64,000 bases of DNA from Mycolicibacterium senegalense (GCF_019645875.1 NZ_CP081000.1:1240001-1304000), one strand, 5' to 3'; positions 17,394 to 24,606 are shown, numbered from the stretch's first letter. Made by a program: numbers and translations. The notes: a model not told the origin generated them from the letters alone.

Positions 17394-17479
17394 CACTCGC
17401 ACAACCGTGGACCAACGACACGGGTACAGATCACTCTGAGGAACCCCACCTCCCAAACACCACTAATTCACCAGATTCG

Positions 17480-18817
17480 CTAGGGCGACCCGCCGGCCTC
17501 GTCTGACTTTTCCCGCCGCCACACCTTGCTTTTATCCCGTGCTCGCCCGAGCAGACCGCCCAACTTGTCGATGCCTTCACTTGCCGCGCCAATCGCCAGG
17601 TTCGCCGTATCGCCGGCGACCCCGAGGGCGGCCGTCGCGGTGTCGCCCACACGCTGTACCACCGCGTTCGCCGCATCGCGAGCGGACGGCGCGTTGAATG
17701 CCTGCCACTCCTGCATATGTGTGCGTCGTGCCTTGCCGAAACGATCGAGGTCCTCGCGAAGGGTGGGCAGGCTGCGTTGCAATCCCTGCACGGACCAGAA
17801 TCGAAAGCCGTCGATGGCTTCGGTTTTCGCGACGGCCTCTAGGATCTCTCGCGCCCGTTGGAACAGCGCATCGTCCTCGACCAACTGTCGAGCGAGTAGA
17901 TCACGGGCGTCGTCGAGGACCTGCTGTACGTGCTCGGGCTGAGTTGCTTCGACCCGAGCCAGCCGCAGCCGCTGCCACTTGAACAACGACTCTTGTGATA
18001 CCACGAGCAGGCTCAGCGTCTCACCGAGCTGGTTGCTGTCGACTGCGTGGACGATGAAATCAGCCCGGTCTTGGATGGGTTTGGACGGGTCGAAGCTACG
18101 CAACGTGCGATCTGCGTGATGGCGCAGTTGCTCCACCGTGCGATTGAGTGCCGGCCCGATTCCGGCAATGGAATCCCAGTCGGCATCGGAGAACGAACCA
18201 TGCCGGTCGAGGTAGGCGACCATCCGGTTGATCGTGATGCGATCGCCCAACACATCGCCGGACCGGTTGGCATGGGCCAGTCGCAGAACTTCCTCGACCT
18301 TGCCTTCGACACGCTCCACGGAGGCTTCGACTTCGGCGATCGCCGTCTTGAGCGCGAGCTGGACCGCCACCATCTGCAGCGACATCATCCGTGTCGGAGT
18401 GAGACTTGCCTGCTTCCATTGCAACTGGCTGACGAACTTCTTGTCCGCGCTACGCGTCATCATTCGGTAGAAGCCATCCGTTCCGGGAATCAGCTGGCCC
18501 TTCTGGATCGCCTTGACGCTGTCGGGGTGCAATTGAACAAATTTGGCGCTCTGGCCGAGGAACGACATCGCCCCCGCCGCAAGGCCCGTCGCGTTGCCGA
18601 ACGATGTCTTGTCGATTCCGATGACTCCGACTGCGTGTCCGGCTACGCCTCGGATCCGCTCGACATAGGCTTCGATTTCCGAGGGATCGCCGGCAACCAG
18701 AAGTCCTTCGGGCTGGACAGAAACTGCGATCTCGCCGTCGTGGGGGACCACTGCGGGAAGTTCGTCGGGCGCGCTGCTGACAGGCGCCGGCGTCACCGGA
18801 TCAAGATCGCTGGCCAT
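17480..18817 (-). CDS. Hypothetical protein, 445 residues, helical
   Basis: Start chosen at ATG 18817 (MASDLD) because GGAGAC lies 4 bp upstream; a longer frame begins at 18862. The N-terminal third has alternating beta-like segments (GEIAVSVQPEGLLVAGD, AVGVIGIDKTSFG). The middle is rich in long helices (VQLALKTAIAEVEASVERVEGKVEEV), and the tail near VQRVGDTATAALGVAGDTAN is Ala/Gly-rich and may be amphipathic. No enzyme motif was recognised. It stands alone, convergent to the IS3 remnant and divergent from the small gene at 18916. Function unknown. Confidence 0.75.
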   Translation of the reverse strand: MASDLDPVTPAPVSSAPDELPAVVPHDGEIAVSVQPEGLLVAGDPSEIEAYVERIRGVAGHAVGVIGIDKTSFGNATGLAAGAMSFLGQSAKFVQLHPDSVKAIQKGQLIPGTDGFYRMMTRSADKKFVSQLQWKQASLTPTRMMSLQMVAVQLALKTAIAEVEASVERVEGKVEEVLRLAHANRSGDVLGDRITINRMVAYLDRHGSFSDADWDSIAGIGPALNRTVEQLRHHADRTLRSFDPSKPIQDRADFIVHAVDSNQLGETLSLLVVSQESLFKWQRLRLARVEATQPEHVQQVLDDARDLLARQLVEDDALFQRAREILEAVAKTEAIDGFRFWSVQGLQRSLPTLREDLDRFGKARRTHMQEWQAFNAPSARDAANAVVQRVGDTATAALGVAGDTANLAIGAASEGIDKLGGLLGRARDKSKVWRREKSDEAGGSP

Positions 18818-18915
18818 TGATGTCTCCTTTGCTCGCGGACGGCAGTCTAGGCGAGCGTCCACTAGTGTTCAGCTGGATCGGACATGAGCTGGAGAAGCCC
18901 TGCGAGGATAGGGCG

Positions 18916-19302
18916 ATGCCCGACGAGCCGAGCTTTGTCGATGTGGTCAACCCGACGCCGGAGGAGATCCGAGTCTGGGCATACAGCGGAGCTTTCGAGC
19001 CGATGCAGGACTGGGACCTCATCATCGCCGACGTCGACAACCTGGAACTTCTCCTGGAGCTTGCCGGCGATCCAGCGTGCTCTGCACGGGAGTACCTCCT
19101 TGGCAGCTTGTATTGCCTGGTCGGTCATTCGGACCTCACCGACCCACGTCTGTTGAGGACCGCCGAGAGTGCGCGGGCGTCGTCGGACGCGTGGATCGCG
19201 ACGTGGGGTCGACGTGTTTGTCAGGCCGCCGAGCATCTCTCCGATTTCGATCGCACGGACTGGTGCGGCTGGGACGGTTTTCGCTCGAACCCGGACGGGT
19301 AG
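18916..19302 (+). CDS. Hypothetical acidic protein, 128 residues
   Basis: ATG 18916 is preceded by GAGGATAGGG and begins MPDEPSFVDVVNPTPEEIR. The protein is acidic and Trp-rich with a helical middle (DVDNLELLLELAGDP). The general look resembles small immunity or regulatory proteins of mobile islands, but no family was recognised. It is divergent from the 445-residue gene with a 98-bp spacer. Confidence 0.6.
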   Translation: MPDEPSFVDVVNPTPEEIRVWAYSGAFEPMQDWDLIIADVDNLELLLELAGDPACSAREYLLGSLYCLVGHSDLTDPRLLRTAESARASSDAWIATWGRRVCQAAEHLSDFDRTDWCGWDGFRSNPDG

Positions 19303-19442
19303 GTCTCAGGTTCGCAGGCACGCTCCACATCAGGGCCTCAAGCGGCATCCACATCCATCTGGTGCGGAACCGCGGAAGCGCCTCTTGTTCCGCCGCAAGG
19401 ATGGAGATGCCAACCGCACTCCAACGACGCGACATCAGAGGC

Positions 19443-19465
19443 TTGTCGGTGGCCTCTGCCATTCT
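19443..19465 (+). promoter_or_regulatory. RecA-NDp / PafBC-type DNA-damage promoter
   Basis: TTGTCGGTG (19443-19451), 8 nt, then CATTCT (19460-19465). The known RecA-NDp consensus of mycobacteria, used by the PafBC activator, is tTGTCRgtg-N8-TAnnnT. Only the first base of the -10 differs. Transcription would start near 19472, 47 nt before the GTG at 19519. The 32-bp segment 19442-19473 is 29/32 identical to 23201-23232 before the Ltp gene. Confidence 0.65.
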
Positions 19466-19518
19466 GTTCGGCTGCCCTGAAGACAGGCAGTGCTATTCAG
19501 TGCGAGAGAGGTAGGGCA

Positions 19519-19908
19519 GTGACAGATCCTCGGGACGGCCGCAAGTGTGCGGCAGAACTCGATGACGACTTGCTGGAGCGAATCACGGACGTGGTCGCCG
19601 GCAGCGATGTCATCGAGACCTTGAGTAACAAGCGCACCAACTGGATTGCGTCATTCGATCGTACAGGCGTGTGGGTGGAGACCGAGCGATCCCGCGCACG
19701 TGGGGCGGGACCTCAGCTGGTGCCCGCATGGATGATCCTCGCGGCGTGGGAACGGTTGTGCAAGAACGGAACTCTCAGCCACATCGAGCTGCTCCACGAC
19801 ATGAAGGTGATGCGGTCGGCGTTCGTCTGCGCGTTGCTCGCGCAGTTTGCCGATGTCGTGGTGGTGCAAGATCGCCCGGCTGTGCTGGAGAGGATCACCA
19901 ACTCGTGA
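19519..19908 (+). CDS. Hypothetical protein, 129 residues (damage-regulated operon, gene 1)
   Basis: GTG start 12 bp after a GAGAGAGG Shine-Dalgarno. Mixed alpha/beta composition: DDDLLERITDVVAGSDVIE, then WIASFDRTGVWVETERS and a hydrophobic helical end with FVCALLAQFADVVVV. No recognised domain. It is translationally coupled to the next gene through a GTGA overlap (19905-19908) and lies under the RecA-NDp site at 19443. The pair could be a small two-component accessory module such as a toxin-antitoxin or regulator pair, but nothing in the sequence proves this. Confidence 0.65.
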   Translation: MTDPRDGRKCAAELDDDLLERITDVVAGSDVIETLSNKRTNWIASFDRTGVWVETERSRARGAGPQLVPAWMILAAWERLCKNGTLSHIELLHDMKVMRSAFVCALLAQFADVVVVQDRPAVLERITNS

Positions 19909-20309
19909 GGAAGAATACGATCAGGACGCCGCGGCAGGGCTGGGAGTATTGGCGGCTCAACCGCATCGACGATGAAAGCCTCCAGTGGTTGGCCATCAGC
20001 CTTCCGGCGGCGCGGGCCTCCGTCGACCGATCGAAGGTGTGGACGTTGATCCCGAATCGGCAGCTGTTTGTCGCGAATTGGTTTGTGACGGAGGATCATC
20101 ACCGTCAGCATGAACCGGGCATCTGGATCCACGAGAACATCGACATCGATGAGGCTCGGGAGGTAGCCCTCGAGTTGCCGCCGGTGTCTGCGGAGGACCT
20201 CGCCCGCATTATGCGGCCGGAGCGCGGCCTGACGCTCGATCAGCTGGACCGGTATCCAGCGGACAAGATCCTCGGGGTGCGCGTCGCTCGGCTCCTGGGT
20301 CACCACTGA
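19905..20309 (+). CDS. Hypothetical protein, 134 residues (damage-regulated operon, gene 2)
   Basis: GTG 19905 overlaps the preceding stop by 4 bp. Begins RKNTIRTPRQGWEYWRLNRI and contains RSKVWTLIPNRQLFVANWFV and EARevALELPPVSAEDLARI-like helices; basic head, acidic middle. No family recognised. Coupling to the 129-residue gene implies a joint role. Confidence 0.65.
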   Translation: MRKNTIRTPRQGWEYWRLNRIDDESLQWLAISLPAARASVDRSKVWTLIPNRQLFVANWFVTEDHHRQHEPGIWIHENIDIDEAREVALELPPVSAEDLARIMRPERGLTLDQLDRYPADKILGVRVARLLGHH

Positions 20310-20319
20310 CCCGCAGTTA

Positions 20320-20349
20320 TTGCGGACTCCGCACTATCTGCGCTACAGT
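20320..20349 (+). promoter_or_regulatory. Probable sigma-A-type promoter of a leaderless transcript
   Basis: TTGCGG (20320-20325), 18-bp spacer, TACAGT (20344-20349), then 5 nt to ATG 20355. The start codon would coincide with the 5' end of the mRNA, a common arrangement in mycobacteria. Confidence 0.45.
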
Positions 20350-20354
20350 TGACC

Positions 20355-20735
20355 ATGTCCAACCCCTACGAGCAGATTCGCAGCCACCTCGCCAACGCGG
20401 AATCCGCCGGCACCGCCGCCCAGGCCCTGCAGCATCTGCGGCTCGTCCTGACGGAGGTCGGCCGGCTACTCGACGAGCAGCTGGCCCGTGCCGTCGTCGA
20501 TGACGAAATCTCCATCGCCGCAGCAGGAAAGAGTGCAGGCCTCACCGAGAACGCTGTCGGGCCTCGGCTGGCCAACACGCCTCGACTAGCTCCGTACGCC
20601 TCCACGCAAGGCCGCGTCACCGCCGCGGACGTCAAACGCGCTCGCAACGACAAATGGGCCAACACACCGCTGCCGCCGGCAGCGCCCCCTGAGCCGATGC
20701 GGTTCAAACCGCGTCGTAACACCAAGCGCTCCTAG
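20355..20735 (+). CDS. Hypothetical small protein, 126 residues
   Basis: ATG 20355, chosen over an upstream in-frame TTG (20349) that lies inside the -10 box. Begins MSNPYEQIRSHLANAESAG; a helical head of about 60 residues includes LRLVLTEVGRLLDEQLARAVVDD, then ISIAAAGKSAGLTENAVGPRL, which could be a small helix-turn-helix, and a basic Pro-rich tail (MRFKPRRNTKRS). Followed after 21 bp by a vWA gene, so probably an operon. A DNA-binding role is only inferred. Confidence 0.65.
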   Translation: MSNPYEQIRSHLANAESAGTAAQALQHLRLVLTEVGRLLDEQLARAVVDDEISIAAAGKSAGLTENAVGPRLANTPRLAPYASTQGRVTAADVKRARNDKWANTPLPPAAPPEPMRFKPRRNTKRS

Positions 20736-20756
20736 CGCTTTCAGAAAGGATCCATC

Positions 20757-21401
20757 ATGGCCAACCCGAATCTCAGCCACCTGGTGTTCCTGCTCGATCG
20801 GTCCGGGTCGATGCAGTCGATCAAAACCGACGTGATCGGCGGATTCCACGCCTTTCTTGCCGAGCAGCGGGAGGCCGACGGGCACTGTGCCGTGACCCTG
20901 GCGCAGTTCGACCACGATTACGAGGTTGTCTACCGCGGCGTTCCGCTCGCCAAGGTGCCGCACCTGGAGTTGTCCCCGCGCGGACGTACCGCCCTGCTCG
21001 ATTCGATGGGCAAGCTCATCACCGATACTGCCGCCCAGATCGACGCGCTGCCCGAGGAGGACAAGCCGGGCACGGTGGTGGTGGCGATCATGACCGACGG
21101 CCACGAGAACGCGAGCGTGGAATGGCGCCGGGCGGCTATCAAAGCCCTTGTGGAGCAACAAACCAACGATCATGGTTGGGAGTTCCTCTACATGGGGGCC
21201 GACCAGGATGCCGTGGAGGTCGGTAAAGGTCTGGGCGTCAAGGCTGAGCAGGCCGTCACCTACGGACGAGGAAAATCCCGCGAGGCGTGGGCCGCAGCGT
21301 CGGGCAACGTCCGCGCCTACCGCGGCGCCAAGCTCGTCGATCCGGTCGCCGCCATGCCCGCATTCACGGACGAAGAACGCGCCCAACTGGCGGACGACTA
21401 G
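20757..21401 (+). CDS. von Willebrand factor A domain protein
   Basis: 214 residues, ATG with GAAAGGA upstream. The vWA domain fills most of the protein: FLLDRSGSMQS (MIDAS DxSxS), RTALLDSM, and IMTDGHENAS. A conserved C-terminal part follows (WEFLYMGADQDAVEVGKGLG, then a helix ending EERAQLADD). It is unrelated in detail to the vWA protein at 16061. The family is widespread in actinobacteria and phages without assigned function; metal-dependent protein binding is expected. It converges on the macro/SIR2 gene, sharing a terminator hairpin. Confidence 0.85.
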   Translation: MANPNLSHLVFLLDRSGSMQSIKTDVIGGFHAFLAEQREADGHCAVTLAQFDHDYEVVYRGVPLAKVPHLELSPRGRTALLDSMGKLITDTAAQIDALPEEDKPGTVVVAIMTDGHENASVEWRRAAIKALVEQQTNDHGWEFLYMGADQDAVEVGKGLGVKAEQAVTYGRGKSREAWAAASGNVRAYRGAKLVDPVAAMPAFTDEERAQLADD

Positions 21402-21410
21402 CCTCTGCGG

Positions 21411-22964
21411 TTATCGGGGGGCCGACTCGTAGTCGGCCCCCAGCTTTGTCAGGAACTCCTTCAACTGGTCACCGACCGTGTGCCTTTCGCTCGTCGCGGT
21501 CAGCCTTACGAGTTCGCCGAGTGGCTCGATCAACTCCGACTCACTTGCGGTGAGATCGGCATAGGACTCATCGAGGAAGAACGCCGCGGGCGGGACGGCC
21601 AGGTAGCCGACGAGGTCGAGAAACAGCTCGAGCTGCCGGGCGGCCCCGGGAAGGTTGTCCTCGTATTCGTCGCCGGCAACAAGAGAGACGGTGTCCAGAT
21701 CGTTACTCCACAGTTGTCGCTCGAGGTGGTCGTCGCGCAAGGTGAGTACGGTGCCGCGCCCCAATTCAGTAGCGTCGTTCCCGCGGGCCGCCCGTACCTC
21801 GTCGAGAAGGTCGTGAAAGTCCTCGTCGCTCAACGAATATCCGACGAACACCATCTTGCGCATCATCAGCAACCCTTGAACCAAACCCATCAACGCCCCG
21901 TACTGGCGTGGCATCCTCAGGTAATCCGCTCGGGTCAGGATCATGTCTTCGTGCCGGTCGACGCTGCCGTGCAGTTTGAGCAGCAGTCGACCATCGGTCT
22001 TCCGAGGGTCCTTCGGAAGGACGGCTATGGCGTCACGCCCGACGGCATCCTCAAAAAGTTCGTCGAAGTTGGTGGTGACTGCCTCTTTGCTCGGCAACGA
22101 GGCAAGTAATCCGTGCATCAGCGAGTAGTGCTGCCGCTCACGGATGCGATCCGCGACGCGCTTCTTGAAACTGCCGCTTGTCTCAGGCAACGCTGATCCG
22201 ATCAGCGTGGCTTGGTCTCGCAAGTCTTTTGCCTTGAGGAGATCTCTTTGGGCGTCGGTGAAGTCGGCTTCGACCGCCAGATTCTCCAACAACCCCTTCC
22301 AGGTATCCACCCCTGCACCGGCACTTACCCCAGCACCTACGAACAACACGAGTTGCCGTTCTTTGGCGTCGTCGGCCAACGCTTCTGCATTCGTTATCAG
22401 GTCGTCGCGCAATGGCCATGTGTCGCGTTCTTTGGCGCCTCCGAGGAACTTCCGACGCGCCCATTGTGCGGCGGCGTACGCCTTGTCACCGCGGGTGACG
22501 AGGATGATGTCCACCTTGTGCTCCCGGGCGAGTCTGGTGAGCGTCCCGACCAGCCCCAGGGTCAGCTCGCCTTTTTTGCCGCGACCGCCGCCCTTCCCTG
22601 ACCCGACCACGTTCACGGCCAGACGCGGCAACGGCCATTCGTAGATGCGGTCTGGTTTCGGCGTGGATCTCGCCTCGGTGGCAGCGCGTTCGACGAACTC
22701 CTCGATGATGGGGGCGAAGGCAGAAAACTCCGACTGCTCGCCATATTGGCCAACATTGCCCAACCACACCCGTGGATTCTTGTGCCGCAGGCTGAGTGGG
22801 ATGACCTTCTGTCCGTCCCACCTACTGGGTACCTCGTCTCGGTGGGCGTTGATCAACCCGTTCCACCTGGGCTCAATTGTGAACGAGTCGTCGGTGGGCA
22901 GCAGTACTGCATCGCACGCGATCTTGTTCAGATCTCCGTTGATGATGAAGAGGTGGCCGCTCAT
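21411..22964 (-). CDS. Macro-like / SIR2-family fusion protein (putative NADase effector)
   Basis: 517 residues from ATG 22964. Residues 1-190: FIINGDLNKIACDAVLLPTD resembles the macrodomain entry (GDIT...VDAIVNAAN), and VVGSGKGG with IILVTRGDKAY extends an alpha/beta fold. Residues about 200-420 are a SIR2 domain: LFVGAGVSAGAG near 210, TTNFDELFE near 298 (NAD-contacting Asn), LKLHGS near 331 (catalytic His) and MVFVGYSLSDEDF near 371. No zinc-binding cysteine quartet is seen, as in SIR2 proteins that hydrolyse NAD+ rather than deacylate. The last 90 residues are helical. SIR2-containing antiphage proteins commonly deplete NAD+; a like role is inferred here. A free macrodomain protein is encoded at 24607. 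Confidence 0.8.
   Translation of the reverse strand: MSGHLFIINGDLNKIACDAVLLPTDDSFTIEPRWNGLINAHRDEVPSRWDGQKVIPLSLRHKNPRVWLGNVGQYGEQSEFSAFAPIIEEFVERAATEARSTPKPDRIYEWPLPRLAVNVVGSGKGGGRGKKGELTLGLVGTLTRLAREHKVDIILVTRGDKAYAAAQWARRKFLGGAKERDTWPLRDDLITNAEALADDAKERQLVLFVGAGVSAGAGVDTWKGLLENLAVEADFTDAQRDLLKAKDLRDQATLIGSALPETSGSFKKRVADRIRERQHYSLMHGLLASLPSKEAVTTNFDELFEDAVGRDAIAVLPKDPRKTDGRLLLKLHGSVDRHEDMILTRADYLRMPRQYGALMGLVQGLLMMRKMVFVGYSLSDEDFHDLLDEVRAARGNDATELGRGTVLTLRDDHLERQLWSNDLDTVSLVAGDEYEDNLPGAARQLELFLDLVGYLAVPPAAFFLDESYADLTASESELIEPLGELVRLTATSERHTVGDQLKEFLTKLGADYESAPR
21417..21441. terminator. Strong bidirectional stem-loop between convergent genes
   Basis: GGGGGCCGACT (21417-21427), loop CGT, AGTCGGCCCCC (21431-21441): an 11-bp perfect stem. 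It starts 16 bp after the vWA stop and sits in the last codons of the minus-strand macro/SIR2 gene. There is no clean U-tract, but it is the only strong hairpin at this convergent junction. Confidence 0.55.
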
Positions 22965-22971
22965 GGCGACG

Positions 22972-22977
22972 ATGGTA
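22972..22977 (-). promoter_or_regulatory. Candidate -10 box, leaderless start of the macro/SIR2 gene
   Basis: TACCAT on the minus strand, 7 nt before ATG 22964, matches TAnnnT spacing for a leaderless mRNA. No convincing -35 was found. Confidence 0.35.
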
Positions 22978-23014
22978 TCGACGGGGCGGTAGGACTTTTG
23001 TCGGAATAGGCCTC

Positions 23015-23034
23015 TCGTCCGTTGGACCGGACGA
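23015..23034. other. Stem-loop in the macro/SIR2-Ltp intergenic region
   Basis: TCGTCCG, loop TTGGAC, CGGACGA: perfect 7-bp arms. It lies in the 310-bp divergent region 22965-23274, which otherwise holds the second hairpin at 23055, the RecA-NDp site at 23202 and a palindrome at 23230. Confidence 0.4.
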
Positions 23035-23054
23035 CGCGGGTCTGGTGTCCGGAA

Positions 23055-23086
23055 GCGCACGGATGTGTAGCGGCTCATCCGTGCGC
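23055..23086. other. Long perfect inverted repeat in divergent intergenic region
   Basis: GCGCACGGATG (23055-23065), 10-nt loop, CATCCGTGCGC (23076-23086). The 11-bp perfect stem could insulate the divergent genes, bind a regulator or be part of a small RNA. No U-tract follows on either strand. Confidence 0.45.
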
Positions 23087-23201
23087 ACGTCGGGTTGATG
23101 GCTGCAAGTCGGCTGCAGGAAAACCCGTGTGGCTAAGGGGTCACCTGAATCTGCAAAGGCATGACCTGACGGTCGCGGGTTCTAACGACACGAACACCTA
23201 C

Positions 23202-23224
23202 TTGTCGGAGGGCTCTGTCATTCT
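23202..23224 (+). promoter_or_regulatory. RecA-NDp / PafBC-type DNA-damage promoter of the Ltp gene
   Basis: TTGTCGGAG (23202-23210), 8 nt, CATTCT (23219-23224). Predicted start near 23231, giving a 44-nt leader. The surrounding 32 bp are 29/32 identical to the site at 19443. Confidence 0.65.
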
Positions 23225-23229
23225 GTTCG

Positions 23230-23245
23230 GCTCGCATGTGCGAGC
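23230..23245. promoter_or_regulatory. Palindrome at the predicted transcription start of the Ltp gene
   Basis: GCTCGCA, TG, TGCGAGC: perfect 7-bp arms with 2-bp centre, placed on the +1 region of the RecA-NDp promoter. It fits a repressor operator or a 5'-terminal mRNA hairpin. Confidence 0.4.
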
Positions 23246-23274
23246 GACCATGAACAACGGATGGAGCACATACG

Positions 23275-23760
23275 ATGAATACCTACTCGTTCAAGACGGC
23301 CGCGGGCCTGCTGTTGGCCATCGGTGGCATTGCGCTGTGGACCGTCGGCGAGGACGTTGATGACGCGAGCCCGTCGGTGCAATCGGCCGGCGTTGCTACC
23401 AGCGTCGAGGAACACAACGGACCTCACGTTCGGGCATTGTCCGGACCGATGATCCCGTTGGAGCCGGCCTCGACCGTGAGCCAGCGCAATGCGGTGCGCG
23501 CCGCCGAACAGTACCTCGACTACAGCGCCTTCTCGCGCCAGGGGCTGATTGAGCAACTGGAATACGAGGATTTCTCGACGGCAGACGCGACTTTCGCCGT
23601 CGACCACATCACCGTGGACTGGAACGCGCAAGCCGCGAAAGCGGCCAAGGCATACCTGGACTATTCGGCGTTCTCCCGCGGCGGACTCATCGAGCAGCTC
23701 GAGTACGAGGGCTACACCCCGGCTCAAGCGGCCTACGGAGCCACCGCGGCGGGACTGTAG
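23275..23760 (+). CDS. Ltp-repeat (superinfection-exclusion-like) surface protein
   Basis: 161 residues, ATG with GGATGGAG upstream. One N-terminal hydrophobic helix (TAAGLLLAIGGIALWTVG) could be a signal anchor; there is no lipobox cysteine. Two copies of the Ltp helix-turn-helix repeat follow: AEQYLDYSAFSRQGLIEQLE near residue 77 and AKAYLDYSAFSRGGLIEQLE near 126, each ending in a second short helix (STADATFAVDHI, TPAQAAYGATAA). Ltp repeats occur in cell-surface lipoproteins of Gram-positive bacteria and in a Streptococcus prophage lipoprotein that blocks phage DNA entry. A damage-type promoter lies directly upstream. Antiphage activity here is inference. Confidence 0.8.
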   Translation: MNTYSFKTAAGLLLAIGGIALWTVGEDVDDASPSVQSAGVATSVEEHNGPHVRALSGPMIPLEPASTVSQRNAVRAAEQYLDYSAFSRQGLIEQLEYEDFSTADATFAVDHITVDWNAQAAKAAKAYLDYSAFSRGGLIEQLEYEGYTPAQAAYGATAAGL

Positions 23761-23795
23761 GGGTGTCCCGGTACACGCATCTCTGGAGGTGCATC

Positions 23796-24593
23796 ATGAG
23801 CAACAAGAGGTCCTCGGGTGCGGGCGGCGCGTTCTTTTTCGTCTTCGTGCTCATCGCGCTGGTACCGAAACCGGTCTGGATTGCTCTGGGGGTCATCATC
23901 GTGGTCGTTCTGGTGAGCTGGGGTGCCTACAAGGCCGTCGTCGCACTGGAACAACGCAGCTATGAGGCCCAGCAGCGGGCTCGCGTCGAACAGGCGGCGC
24001 AAGCCGCCCAGGTCAAACGTCAACGCGAAGAACGGATCCGCCAGGAGAAGCAACGACGCATCGACACGCTCGGCAAGCAGAACGCGGGGCGTGTGGAGTC
24101 CGCGCTCAGCGCGGTGAAGCAGGTGGCCGCATCCGAAGCCGCCCGCGCGGGCTGGCTGGGCGACGTCGACTTCAGCGCCGACATCAAGGGGATCACCGAG
24201 AACTTCGAGAAGGCGCACGCGCTACGGGGTGTGATCGGAAAGTTGTCGGCACTGGACAAGCCGAGTGCCGAGGATCGCGCGATTCTCGCGGAAGCCAAAA
24301 CCACGGCTGCCAACCTGGAAGCTGCGGCGATCGAACGCGTGGAGCTCATCGGGAAATGTGCCGAGGAGGCACAGCTTATCGACAAGTCACTACGCACCGA
24401 ACGCGAGGACGCCCGGATCGCCGCGCAGCGTGCCGAGTTGCACGCGAAGTTGAGCGCCATGCTTTACGGCATCGATGCCACTCCGCAAACCACGCAGCAG
24501 TATTCGGCAGTGGAAGCGGTGATGGCACGCGTGCAGGCGTACCGGGAGATCAAGAATCAGATTCAACAAGCCCGTGACGCAGGGGCCGCGTAG
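23796..24593 (+). CDS. Membrane-anchored coiled-coil protein, 265 residues
   Basis: ATG 23796 is preceded by CTGGAGGTG; an in-frame GTG at 23763 is possible but has no Shine-Dalgarno. Two hydrophobic stretches close together near the N-terminus (AFFFVFVLIAL, WIALGVIIVVVLVSWGAY) form a hairpin or a long helix. A charged coiled coil follows (EQRSYEAQQRARVEQAA to RIRQEKQRRIDTLG), then more helices. No enzyme motif. It begins 35 bp after the Ltp gene in the same direction and may be co-transcribed, placing two envelope proteins under the same damage-type promoter. Confidence 0.7.
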   Translation: MSNKRSSGAGGAFFFVFVLIALVPKPVWIALGVIIVVVLVSWGAYKAVVALEQRSYEAQQRARVEQAAQAAQVKRQREERIRQEKQRRIDTLGKQNAGRVESALSAVKQVAASEAARAGWLGDVDFSADIKGITENFEKAHALRGVIGKLSALDKPSAEDRAILAEAKTTAANLEAAAIERVELIGKCAEEAQLIDKSLRTEREDARIAAQRAELHAKLSAMLYGIDATPQTTQQYSAVEAVMARVQAYREIKNQIQQARDAGAA

Positions 24594-24594
24594 G

Positions 24595-24600
24595 CATACT
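24595..24600 (+). promoter_or_regulatory. Candidate -10 box, leaderless start of the macrodomain gene
   Basis: CATACT, 6 nt before GTG 24607; no Shine-Dalgarno is visible, in line with a leaderless mRNA. Confidence 0.4.
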
Positions 24601-24606
24601 GGACCC

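Larger units (their letters stand above)
16799..17395 (+). mobile_element. Decayed IS3-family insertion sequence
   Basis: Bounded by imperfect terminal inverted repeats (16801-16824 and 17370-17393, 19 of 24 positions identical) of the type CCCCGGTG...CGGAGAC found in mycobacterial IS3 elements. At under 0.6 kb it is less than half a normal IS3 element (about 1.2-1.5 kb), so most of orfA and part of orfB are gone. Only the right end still reads as the canonical TG..CA terminus. No 3-bp target duplication remains (CAA left, CTC right). It lies between the vWA operon and a gene of unknown function. Confidence 0.7.

Noticed and set aside
23170..23195. Sequence GGTCGCGGGTTCTAACGAC resembling a tRNA T-arm, possible att site
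   Set aside because: No matching 3' acceptor strand, CCA or second copy was found in the window, so neither a tRNA fragment nor an attachment site can be supported.
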